44,317 nt of DNA, taken from Actinomortierella ambigua. Taxonomy: Eukaryota; Mortierellomycota; Mortierellomycetes; Mortierellales; Mortierellaceae. The stretch covers positions 1-44,317 of the forward strand of contig JAAAJB010000270.1 in NCBI GenBank assembly GCA_016098155.1, in the 5' to 3' direction. Made by a program: the position numbers and the translations under genes. The stretch's first letter is position 1. Every line of letters starts with the position of its first letter. This document shows positions 11,202-20,795 of this stretch, piece by piece. Below the pieces are notes generated by a model. That model was not told the DNA's origin. It was given only the letters and a program-made list of their open reading frames with translations, and searched no databases.

Positions 11202-13107
11202 GCAGCAGCAATTGCAGCTTTTACAACAACAACAGCAGCAGCAGCAACACCAACACCAACAACAACAGCAACACCAACAGCTTCTACAACAACAGCAACA
11301 ACAACAAGGGTTGTTGACGCAGCCGGTACCTGTTGTCGGACTCACTCCTCCAGCGGCACATACCTCAACCACGACACCCACGCCTACCCCCTCTCCTACT
11401 CCTTCCTTGGGCCCTACCACACCCTCCAGTGGTTCAAGTCAAAGCCAGCCTTCGGCATCAACAGCGACAAAGACGATGACCACGACCGCCACGGGGCCAA
11501 GGTCATCATCTTCCTCATCGACCAAGGTCCGGTGCGAAGACATTGCAGAGCTCGTCGAGAGCGATGGGCGACGGTTCCATGCGCCATTGGTGATTCTGGA
11601 GCGCGTGCACCAGTTCTTTGGCGAGGTGCCCCAGCTGGACCCTGCGCATTACGAAGGGAGTAGTGGTCGATGGGCGACGATCACGAGCCCGACCAGTACC
11701 ACCAGTACCACCGCTACGAATACGACAACCACTGCTACTGCTAGTAGTAATAGTACCACGACAGGTCCTGGGATGGTGTCGGTTCCATTTCCCGAGATTC
11801 TGGATGCCGAGGGCCCTTGGTCGATCGTGGACCCGACGACGGGGAAGGCGCAGGCGATTGGGTCGTGCTTTTTGCATGTGCCGATGATGCCGACGAAGCG
11901 ACGGTTTGAGAGCGAGGAGGAGGTCGTGGTGTTGGAGGATACGCGGATGGCGAAGGTGATGAATGAACGGCTGTGGGATGAGTTTGCTCAGGGTAAGTCG
12001 ATGAGATACCATGCGATATTTTGAGGGAGGGAGGGGGGAATGGTGGATGGAGGATAGGGGGTTGCTGCGCGCAAACCATTCCCCCCTCCCCCCCATCTGA
12101 TAATGCACATGTGGAGTCTCTCTATCTGCACACAGCACTACATACTCATTTCATATACACGCGTACATTTTTTTACATAGGAAATGTCAAGGAAGCGATC
12201 ACGCTCGTACCTCTCGCATCCACATGGTTCCATACCAATGAATTGGCCGATTGGCCCTGCGTCATCTTACGGGCCTTCAAGTTTGAACAGGCTAATGGTC
12301 GGGACCCGTCTGGAAAGGTAAGAATATTTTTTTTAAAATAGAGGGGAAAAACACCATACCTTCAAAAGAAAGAAGTATGAATACCAACTTTTTTTTTCTT
12401 GTTCCTTGACATGTACATGTCGATAGAAATACTACGAGTTCCACAACTATATGGTAGTCTACCTGGGGCACGACCATTTACGCCAGGCCCAGTTTGTGGA
12501 GACGTTCCAAGACCTGGGCATCTCGCCGATGGCACTGCGCAGTGGAGCGGATACCAATGGTCACCATCGGTGGATTGCAGGCTACCGAAGACTCATGCGA
12601 CCACCGACGACGCACGGTGTCTCCAATGCGGCGACATTGTCAACGTCTACGACACACGCAGCGGCACAAGCAGTGTCTTCCTTGTCGATGTCGTCCTCTT
12701 CGTCGTCGTCATCGTCGACATCATCCAATGCCACGCGCCTAGGACCAGCCAGCACTCAAGCGGGTTGGACGGTGTTTCCCACTAGCCATGGCACCAACGG
12801 AACTGGCCAACACCACCCTCACCATCACAACAACAACAGCAGCAGCAACAACAACATCAAGAATGGCGATGGCCATTGGAGCGATGATGCCAGCTGGATC
12901 GACCCACGGGCAGACGACATCTACTCGGCGTTACCACCGTTCAAGAAGCCGCGACTGGAACGGGTGGGTCGACCATCAGATGCCAAGGCGGCATGGCATC
13001 ATAGCAAACGGCGGAAAAGAGATTCAGAGACGTTTTACAAGCTGATGAACCAGGATCTTACTGAAAGCCGGTTTGGCAAGGAAGAGGATGGCAACATGTC
13101 TGAATGA
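10153..13107 (+). CDS. Phage-type HTH plus DNA N6-adenine methyltransferase-like protein, probably catalytically degenerate
   Basis: Exons: 10153-10242, 10420-11992, 12181-12317, 12427-13107. They splice in phase to 826 residues. Block 1 (about 61-175) has FERSLLAFRELL, then a helix-turn-helix-like ADFCRRQWNIDSRRA (102-116) and a PLAPALWAKLLEAW ending. This order resembles the HTH domain of phage and plasmid proteins. Block 2 starts at 419 with APLVILERVHQFFGEVPQLDP. It continues with CFLHVPMMP (514-522), GNVKEAITLVPLASTWFH (555-572), VILRAFKFEQANGRDP and YMVVYLGHD (608-616). The same order occurs in phage Dam-type methyltransferases (TPP..ILE.V...FG.IDLDP, NPPY, EAI.LV...TDT.WFH, GR..F, YLG). 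Where those enzymes have the catalytic NPPY, this protein has HVPM, so activity may be lost. Linkers are polyQ and polyT, and the tail has a basic SKRRKR stretch that suggests nuclear targeting. The exon structure is secure. The homology comes from remembered family patterns and needs a profile search. Confidence 0.6.
11155..11310 (+). repeat. CAG/CAA repeat encoding polyglutamine
   Basis: A tract of mixed CAG and CAA codons with a few His and Leu interruptions lies in exon 2 of the methyltransferase-like gene. It encodes a Gln-rich linker (about residues 275-327). A shorter CAG run lies at 10860-10883 and an ACC/ACT repeat (polyThr) at 10972-11002 of the same exon. Confidence 0.9.
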
Positions 13108-13418
13108 AAGTCTCTCTCCAAGGAACCATAGAGGTTTTTTTGTTTGTTTGTTTGTTTTGCTTGCTTGATATACCCCTTCAACACCCTCTCGCTCTATCCT
13201 CCCGTGTTGCTTGGATCGTGGTATCCTTACACGTACTTGGGGCCGCCACATCTGTTCCTGTATTTGTAGTTTCTTTCCCTAACCGACCCTTCATAAATAA
13301 ACGACAGATCAACAGACGAAGCAGGGGACGAGTGAAAAGATGGCGGAGGTGGGTGAGGGTATTTTGTATTGATGAGTGGATTTGATACGGTGCCATTCTT
13401 CTTCTTTTTTCTTTGTTT

Positions 13419-14350
13419 CTAAACAAGGCCGATTCTCCGTGCCATGCGCCTGTACTGAGCTGCCGCTAGTTTTCTCCTCCTCCATACAAGAAGAATTCCC
13501 GAGAAGAGTGCGATGAAGATGTTGGTCGACTAAGTGACGGAGAAAAAAAAAGAAGTGGAGGTGAGATGATGGTATTATGCTCTTATCTATCGTGTTCTCT
13601 CTTTTTCTCTCTATTCTTTCGTTTTGTCCAGCATACCATGAAATGAGCAAATCTCCGAGACTCGATGGCTTTGACACGAAGACAGGAGCGGAAGGTAGGT
13701 AGCTGCAGCACAATCTCCTCGTTGGTCTGGTCGGCGGGGTCGTCGAAATGACACTCTATCCGCAGACGGTTTCCGGTCTCTTTGCAGTGATCCATGGTTT
13801 CCTAGAATGGCGTGACCCAATAAGAAACGAACATGTGTTAGATTAAAGGGAAGGGCAGCTGTGCTGCGATGATCACCCCCCCCCTCCCTGCAGGGCCCAC
13901 CTCGGTGCAAACATACAGACACACACACTCTCTCTCTCTTTCTCTCTCTCGCTTTCTCTCTTTCTCGTCTGTTATGTGAGTGTGTCCCTATAAAGGGGAT
14001 TTAGATGGACCAGTCAAGTTAATACCTTCTGCAGGACGCTGCAGGGCAGACATTCTCCGATATCGACACACGTGTATTTCGGAAGACCCTTGTGGGGCGA
14101 GATGGGCGGCGGTTGGCGCCGCAAGAGTGGCGAGGAGGCATCACTGTGGTCTATTGATGACGGTAATTCGGCCGAGCATCTGGCATGGGAGCATTTTCGT
14201 CAAGAGAAAGAGAAAGGAATGAGTAAAAGTGTCAAGGAGCGAGTTTGGTGGTGGGCGTGTGTGTTTGGTTGGTTGAGGGAGGGTGTATTACAATGTGAGC
14301 GCTGCGACAAGGAGAAGGAAGATGGCTGTCCAGGGTACTCGCTGTGACAT
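13419..14350 (-). CDS. JTB-like type I membrane protein
   Basis: Exons on the minus strand: 14350-14292, 14179-14026, 13801-13637, 13529-13419. The junctions are GT-AG and in phase, giving 162 residues. The N-terminus MSQRVPWTAIFLLLVAALTL is a clear signal peptide encoded mostly by exon 1. The luminal part carries a Cys pattern: ECLPCS, DHC..TGN, RIEC and FRSCLRV. One membrane segment, NIFIALFSGILLVW, is followed by a basic cytosolic tail (RRRK...RRMARRIGLV). The signal peptide, the CxPC-C-TG-C-SC pattern, the single membrane span and the short basic tail match the Jumping Translocation Breakpoint (JTB) family, whose human member is of similar size (about 146 residues). Function in fungi is not known to me. 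It is divergent from the uL11m gene. The gene model is strong; the family name is likely but was not tested by search. Confidence 0.72.
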
Positions 14351-14597
14351 GAAGAAAGGATGGAGAGAGATGGAGAGAGGCAGAGAGTGAGAGAGAGAGA
14401 GACGTGGGAGACAGAGAAGGTTCAATGGGCCATGCATGCTCCTTTGTCACGCCCAAAAAAAGAGCCGCTCCTCCTCCCCCCCAGTGACTGCTACCACCTA
14501 GCGAGTAAACAGCTGCTGATCCCATTCACGTTCCCTTTTCTCCGATTGCCACCAACTCCAACATCTCCCCCCCCCTGTCTCTTCCTCCATTCACATC
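14351..14597. promoter_or_regulatory. Shared divergent promoter region (JTB-like / uL11m)
   Basis: The 247 bases between the start codons of two divergent genes must contain both promoters. A GA-rich run at 14361-14403 reads as the CT-rich leader before the minus-strand ATG. A pyrimidine-rich tract at 14560-14595 precedes the plus-strand ATG. I see no TATA box. Confidence 0.5.
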
Positions 14598-15053
14598 ATG
14601 TCATCCAAGAAGGCCCCTGCTGCTGCTGCCTCCATTCTCAAGCTGGTTGTCCCAGCGGGCAAGGCGACGCCGTCGCCTCCGATTGGTCCGGCGCTGGGTC
14701 AGAAGGGAGTCAAGTCGATGGATTTCTGCAAGCAGTTTAATGATCGCACGAAGAACATTGACGTCGGCACGCCTCTGCCGGTCATCATCACGGTCAAGGG
14801 CGATCGCACGTTCACGTTTGTGACCAAGTCGCCCCCAACATCGTTCTTTTTGAAGCGCGCGGCCGGGATCGAGAAGGGCGCGACAGACATTGGCGCCCGC
14901 CACTCGTTTGTCGGACGTGTCAACCTCAAGCAGGTCTATGAGATTGCCAAGATCAAGCAGGCCGACGATGGCATGGGCCACCTCTCGCTCAAGGGCATCT
15001 GCGCAGGCGTCATTGGCAGCGCAAAGTCGATGGGCATCGAGGTTGTTCCCTAA
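14598..15053 (+). CDS. MRPL19: Mitochondrial large-subunit ribosomal protein uL11m (L11 family)
   Basis: A single-exon gene of 151 residues, the normal length for bacterial-type L11. The N-terminal domain has KLVVPAGKATPSPPIGPALG and the GVKSMDFCKQFN segment. The C-terminal RNA-binding domain contains KSPPTSFFLKRAAG, and DDGMGHLSLKGICAGVIGSAKSMGIEVV lies at the end. The bacterial form (PAGKA.PSPPIGPALGQ.G) rather than the cytosolic eL12 form points to the mitochondrial ribosome, where L11 binds the GTPase-associated centre of the large-subunit rRNA. Yeast calls this protein MRPL19 and human MRPL11. The start at 14598 is the first ATG after a CT-rich leader and leaves a short Lys/Ala-rich extension. 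No long presequence is evident, so targeting may be internal. Confidence 0.93.
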   Translation: MSSKKAPAAAASILKLVVPAGKATPSPPIGPALGQKGVKSMDFCKQFNDRTKNIDVGTPLPVIITVKGDRTFTFVTKSPPTSFFLKRAAGIEKGATDIGARHSFVGRVNLKQVYEIAKIKQADDGMGHLSLKGICAGVIGSAKSMGIEVVP

Positions 15054-16835
15054 AAAAAAAAGAGTACCCTCCCAAAGACACACACCACCATCAACCAGAT
15101 CATCAACAACATCATCATCAACAACCAAAGCTACAATTGATCGGGAGCACCGGCGAGATAGTCAAAGGAAGGAGGAGGCAAGGAGGAAGAAGAGCGAGAC
15201 AACCAAGTCGGAATCGACCAACAATACCTAGTGCTCCTCTTCTCTCTCCTCGATCGTTTTTTCTGATGGTGTCTCGATGAGGAAGAGGAGGAAGAGGAGA
15301 AAGGGCAGCGGATCAGGAGGAGCTGGTAGTTGTTGTCTTTACATAATTTTCGCGTGAATCCGATAGAGACCTGTACAATATCATGCACTTGCTTTTTTTT
15401 TTCATAAGCCCAACGTGGGATGCTTGCTGCATGCTTTTATTATTATTAGACGCCTTTTTAGAGAGAGAGAAAGAGAGAGAGAGAGAGCTGTTGTTGGTGT
15501 TATTGATGGGTGGCCGTGTAGCGTGGTGCAGTGTACGGGCAGCCGCCTCCTTCTCTCCTGCTTCTCTTTGTGCTATAGTTCAGGGACTGACCCGCGCTGT
15601 CTATCTATCTCGGGGCAAATGAAGTGAAAAGTGGTGTAGATTGGCCAAAACATGCGACAAGCCACAACCCGTGTCTTGTCTCTCTCTCTCTCTCTCCTTT
15701 TCTCTCTGCTGCCCCCCTCTCTCCCTCATATACTCTCAACTTTAGAGCTCTCTCTCTCTTTCTCACTCGCTCAGTGAATGGTCCACATTTCCCTGCAACC
15801 TTCTTTTGTTATTTTTTTTTTTTTTTTGCATCATCCATCTCAGCTCCTCTGCCCTGGACTATTTCATTTCCTCTGCAGCCTGAACAACTCCCTCCTCCCC
15901 CTTCTCGCATTCCCTCTCTCTCTCACACACACACTTTCTCTCTCATTCTTTTTTTTTCCTCTCATTCTTTTTGCATTCTCTTCGCAAGGTACTGCATGCC
16001 GACCTCCCCCCCCCTTCATCATGCACTGCTCTTCTGCATATGTATTACGCACTATATAGGCCTCCGAGGAGCTCCCAATGGTGCCACCCACCAAAGACAG
16101 ACAGGATGACCAGCCCATCGCTTCTCACTACCCACTAAACAAAGGACAAAAGAAGAAGAAGAAGAAGAGGAACACAGAAGATGTAACATGCTGGCTGACC
16201 CTTACCTGCATTGCCACGAAAGCCTCGAGACATCGCTGACCTCAGCCTCACCTGGTTCTCGAAAGGCTGTGCCTCTTCCTCTTCCCCTCCTTTCCCCTCC
16301 TTCCCTCCCTCGAGAAGGGTTTCGGGAGGATGGGGAGCCTAGTTTCTTTCAGAGTCGCGAATCTCTTCTCCCCTGTCTTTGTCTCGTACTCCACACAGCC
16401 CGCATATTCGCGCACGCATTCATGCCACTGGATAACTAACCATCATCTCTTACTTCCTTCATCTCTTGGCTCTTTATTGATAACTCTAGTATGTTAGTCT
16501 TGACAGATCCGAGGAGGACATTTGTTATTGCCTGTTAGGCATGCTGCAATGACTAGGCTCAACGGCGGCGCTTCCTTTTCTTCCCTCTTCAAGGAAGAAG
16601 TCGACTTTTGTCTTCCTCTTCTCTCAATGGACACGATCGACACGGATGGACTGGGAGCAAGGACAACACCCCGCTGGAAAAAAAATATAGAACGCTCTGG
16701 GAGTGGAAGAAATAACATCCAACCGACATTAGAGTGATCATCTGTGATAGCTGATTAACGGAGCATTGCCATCCTGTTCTTCTCATCGACCAATGACCAC
16801 TATAGGGTTTTTTTCTCCCGAATAATTGAAGCAAC
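15054..16835. other. Intergenic region between uL11m and CK2 beta
   Basis: This 1.8 kb holds only low-complexity open frames. It contains GA runs (15462-15487), CT runs (15678-15697 and around 15750), T runs (15812-15827) and an AAG run (16152-16168). A TATATAGG sequence lies at about 16047. I found no protein family match on either strand. The 5' UTR of the CK2 beta transcript probably lies at the right end, because its first coding base is proposed at 16836. Confidence 0.5.
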
Positions 16836-18346
16836 AGTAAGTAAACAAGATGCGCGCTGGGTAAAAAGTTCTTTCTTGGCGCATGTTGCCAAGAAGACAC
16901 TCGGACAAAACGCACTCGGAACATACTTTCAGCGCAAAAATGGGGTCCAACACGCATATTTTGTGGTTTTTTGTTTTTGCTGGTTTGGAGGAAAGGGGTG
17001 GGAAGAGCCACCGCTTTCTCAGAACAAGCACCCTTCTTTCTTTCTCTCTTTCTTCTTTCTTGCTTATTTTTCTTTGCGTTTTTGTCATTCATGCCACGGC
17101 ACTCACAACAAAACTCGTTTTCTTTTCATCTTTGAATCTATAGTGGACGAGTACGAGAGTGGTACGGATTCGGATTACACACAGTACTGGGTTGACTGGT
17201 TCCTCAGCAGGAAAGGCAACGAGTACTTTTGCGAGGTTGACGAGGAGTACATCATGGATCGCTTCAACCTTACTGGCCTCAACACAGAGGTCCAGTACTA
17301 CTCTCAGGCCCTCGACATGATCACGGATAACCTCGGTAGGTGGGACATATTCTTTAGTTGCAGGTGGTGGTGGCCTGACAGGTGTGGATAGGGTCACTCT
17401 TCCCTTTTTTTTTTCCCTGTGTCTCTCTTCTCTCTCTCTCGTTTTGCAAGCCCCTTGCATTGGCATGCAGCTACTTGATCCCATGTTACACAGAAGGGAA
17501 AAAAATAGTAAAAGTGGAGGTGCATCCGGCTGCTGACTCTTGTTTTTTTTTTCTTTTATTTCTTCTTGCCCTATCACTATCACTTTCATCAGATGATAAT
17601 CTGGACGACGAGATGCGTGAGATCGTCGAAAAATCCGCTCGTCATCTTTACGGCTTGATTCACGCTCGTTTCATTATTACGGCTCATGGTCTGACAAAGA
17701 TGGTATGGTGTTGACAGTAACAAAACATGCATGGCATGATAGCCAATGACGAAGAAAACGCCCTATTTTTTTTTCGTGACTATGGACTAACCTCACAATA
17801 CTCAATTCTATCCGCAACCCATTTTGAAAATAGCTGGAAAAGTTCAAAAAGTGCGATTTTGGACGATGCCCGCGTGTGCTGTGCCACAATCACCCATTGC
17901 TGCCGGTGGCGCTGTCGGATGTGCCGTACACGAAATCGGTGAAGCTGTACTGCTGTCGCTGCGAGGACATTTACAACCCAAAGTCGTCGCGCCATGCGTC
18001 GATTGACGGCGCCTACTATGGATGCAGTTTCCCACACATGTTGTTCCAGGTGTACCCACAGCTGGTGCCACCAAAGTCGACGGAGCGGTATGTGCCACGC
18101 ATCTTTGGATTCAAGCTGCATGATGTGGCCAAGCAGCACCGGCACCAGGACCGTATCCGCGAAGATAGCCATGCGCGGATCATGGCCGGCATTGAGGGAC
18201 TCCAACAGCAGCAACAGCAGCAACGTTTGGCCATTGCCGCAGCAGCGGGCAGCCAGAAGAAGGGAGGGGAGGAGAACCAACAAAACAGCAACAGCAAGAG
18301 CCCTTCGATGACGACAGAGTCTGGCGCCATGGCTGATGTCAACTAA
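16836..18346 (+). CDS. CKB2: Casein kinase 2 regulatory beta subunit
   Basis: Exons: 16836 (one coding base), 17144-17335, 17593-17702, 17834-18346, giving 271 residues. The protein starts [20 protein letters not shown] and continues with [20 protein letters not shown] and [18 protein letters not shown], the conserved CK2 beta N-lobe including the acidic loop [11 protein letters not shown]. It then has the zinc-binding dimer domain CDFGRC...[11 protein letters not shown], and [17 protein letters not shown] with [15 protein letters not shown]. The C-terminal tail is Gln/Ala/Asn/Ser-rich and probably disordered. CK2 beta dimerises through the zinc finger and tethers and directs the CK2 catalytic subunits. 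The first codon is the uncertain part: the first exon with conserved sequence starts with TG, so an upstream exon ending in A would complete ATG. A strong donor (GTAAGT at 16837) preceded by A fits. The CKB1 versus CKB2 naming is approximate. Confidence 0.88.
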
Positions 18347-18913
18347 GGAGAGAGAGAGCTTAATAGGAAGAGGAAAGGTGGGAGTGTGAAGAGTCACCAA
18401 AAAAAAACAAAGCAAAAGGAGATTTTGATACGTAGTTCATTTTACAACCTTTTATAATGCTCTTCTTTTGCATCCTACTCCCTCCCTCCCCCCTGTCGTT
18501 TACCCCTACTTCATTGTTGATTCTTTTTTTTCGGTTTTGTTATTTTTTTTTCTTTTTGTTGTTCATGCTTCATTTTTTTTTTCTTTTCGTCGTTTTACCT
18601 CTTCATGTCTTGAGGTTTCATAACTTCTCATTACATCCAAACCACCTTGCCACCCTTACCCGCCAACAACCGTACACTCACCAAACATACATGCACTTGT
18701 CTCTTCCATTTTTCTTTTTTTTTTTTTTCTTGCAAAGTAAACCCACTCATTGTCTCATTTCTCACTTGTAGAAAAAAGAAACAGAGAAAAACGTAATTAT
18801 ATAAAGGCATTGCACAGGAACAACAAGTAGTGATAGAAAATGCACAGGTTCTTTTATAATAATCTACAGTGGATGGGAAGAATGTCTTTTTTTTTTCTTT
18901 TTCTTTTTCTTTT
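18347..18913. other. Convergent 3' region between CK2 beta and heme lyase genes
   Basis: About 570 bases between two convergent genes. The sequence is T-rich on the plus strand with several runs of 8-16 T. It fits the 3' UTRs and polyadenylation regions of both genes. No coding or RNA gene signal is visible. Confidence 0.6.
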
Positions 18914-20065
18914 TTACTTGGACGAGGCAGTCGAAGCCGAAGCCTCCTGCTGGCGGAAGCGGGCAAAGGTCTCGCGGACGCCAAACTTGAGGCGATCAAA
19001 GGCGCTTCCAAAGGAGTCGATGGCTGGTCGGACATCGAGGTGGAAGACGGGGATATCGTTTTCAACGTCGTCGACACCCTCGTAGTAGTCGATCACATAA
19101 CGCACCTCCTTGCCACAGCGGTCGATGATCCAGTCATGGCGATCGAATGGTCGTGGGGCACTAATTTTTTGTTTTTAAATGAAAAGAAAGACGATCGGAG
19201 TCATGGTTAGAAGAGAGAAGCAGGATAATAGAGTGGGTAGGGAGGTGAAAGTGAAGTGAGACAACACTTTTCCGCTGCCTCTTGTATAACCGGATCACAT
19301 GTGTATCCATTCTTTCTTACCCAAAGAAACCCATGAACCATGCCTTGGGGCTCAGCTCGTTTGGTCGTCCTTGGAATCGGAGCAAGCTGGGTTCGCAGCA
19401 GGTGCTATATATGGTAATTGACGAGCGAAGTTGAGCAAACAAAGATGGGATAAAAAAAAATAACGTCAGTCCTTCCGCATTCTCTCTAGAAGCCATGATT
19501 AACCTCTTCCATTCCTTTCCGATAAGTTGGAAGGGGGAGGGGGGGAAGAAACCTTTCCCCATCCTTCCCCTCCCACCCTCCTCCTACACCCGTCGTCACT
19601 CCTCTCTTAAAACATAAAGACCTACTCAGAGTGCTCGGCTTCCCACTTGAGGACCTCGTTCCATGCCTCCTCATTGATCCAGTTGTGAATATCGACCATG
19701 GTCTCGATCTTGTCCTCAGGGGTCTCCCAGCCCTTGCGACGCAGGGCATTGTAAAACTGCTGGGGGGAAGGATACTCCCACCGTCCGGTCTCGTCCTGCT
19801 CTGTCGGGCGAGCCTTGGGGATCGAGGACACGACTCGCTCCGTTGGCAAGGGAATTGATTGATCCTCTTGAGGCATCTGGGCCAGGAAGGGTATATTGTT
19901 GTCCGGGTTCAGCTTGTTGTGCATGGGGCACTGGGCTGGTGGTCGCTGCGCTGTTGCTGCTGGTGGTGCCTGCTCAACGGGCTTCGGGGTCTCTGCTGGA
20001 GCCGCCTTGTGCATGGGACAGCCGGGTGGGGGCGAGGCAGCGCTGGGATCCTTGCTTGGCGACAT
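18914..20065 (-). CDS. CYC3: Holocytochrome c synthase (cytochrome c heme lyase)
   Basis: Minus-strand exons: 20065-19626, 19404-19321, 19160-18914. They splice in phase to 256 residues, close to the family's usual 250-300. The enzyme attaches heme covalently to the CXXCH motif of apocytochrome c on the outer face of the mitochondrial inner membrane. Two CP heme-binding motifs of the form CPMH occur at residues 16-19 and 46-49. They are followed by the family core: [57 protein letters not shown], then [20 protein letters not shown] and VIDYY. The final stretch, [19 protein letters not shown], is also characteristic. The FDRHDW segment is split from the preceding core by the second intron. The gene is divergent from the membrane-protein gene at 20796. 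Whether it serves cytochrome c, c1 or both cannot be told. Confidence 0.93.
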
Positions 20066-20795
20066 GATGTTGATTCCGGAAGGTTTTGATGCAAGGAGAG
20101 AATGACAATGAGTGTGGCGTAAGAGGAAAAGGAAAGAAGAAAAAAAAGGTGATCACTCCCCCCTTCCCTCAGGTACTACTTTTTTTTTTGTGTTTTCCGG
20201 CCTTTCCAATTGCAGTAACCAAAGTCGGGAACGCAGTCACACGACTTACCATGGTCGACCCTTTTTCTCAGGCAAACGTTCCATGCACACACACCCGCCC
20301 ACCTTGTCCTTACCCACGACATATACATTCGCGTATTTACCATATTTCACGGCCAATAGCATTCTCACGCAGCACAACTCAACCCCTCTCTCTCTCATTA
20401 ATTAACGCCAACCTCTCGCTCACTTCATTCTCTTCTTGTCCAGGCCTGGTGACGCTTCATTGCAGGTACTGACACGAGTGAACACGGCCTACCACCGCCA
20501 TTCGGGCATGTAAAAAAAGGAAACAAAAGCAAGCAAGTGGAAGAAGCGGCCAAAGCGTGCTTGCTCCAAACACGTAGTGGTAGACGCCTTTGTGTTTCTT
20601 GGAGATAACAGAGATTCCTAGGTTTAAAATCATAGAGGGGATGCGGGGTAGTCTGCTCTGGCGGGGTTAAGAGCACAAATGCTAATGCTGGCGTCTTTTT
20701 ACTTGAACGTTTGGGAAATAGCCAATACTCTTTACCTCCCCCCCCTTTTTTTTTCTATCTCTCGCTCGCTCGCGCTCTCTTAACACCACTTTGCC
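20066..20795. other. Divergent intergenic region
   Basis: About 730 bases lie between the start codons of the heme lyase gene (-) and the membrane-protein gene (+), so both promoters are expected here. There are short CT runs near 20388-20397 and 20757-20778. I see no TATA box, RNA gene or protein signal. Confidence 0.5.

Noticed and set aside
10153..13107. The methyltransferase-like gene as part of a DIRS retrotransposon
   Set aside because: No reverse transcriptase, RNase H or tyrosine recombinase frame lies next to it, no terminal repeats are visible, and it has spliceosomal introns and housekeeping neighbours. Distant ancestry from such an element remains possible.
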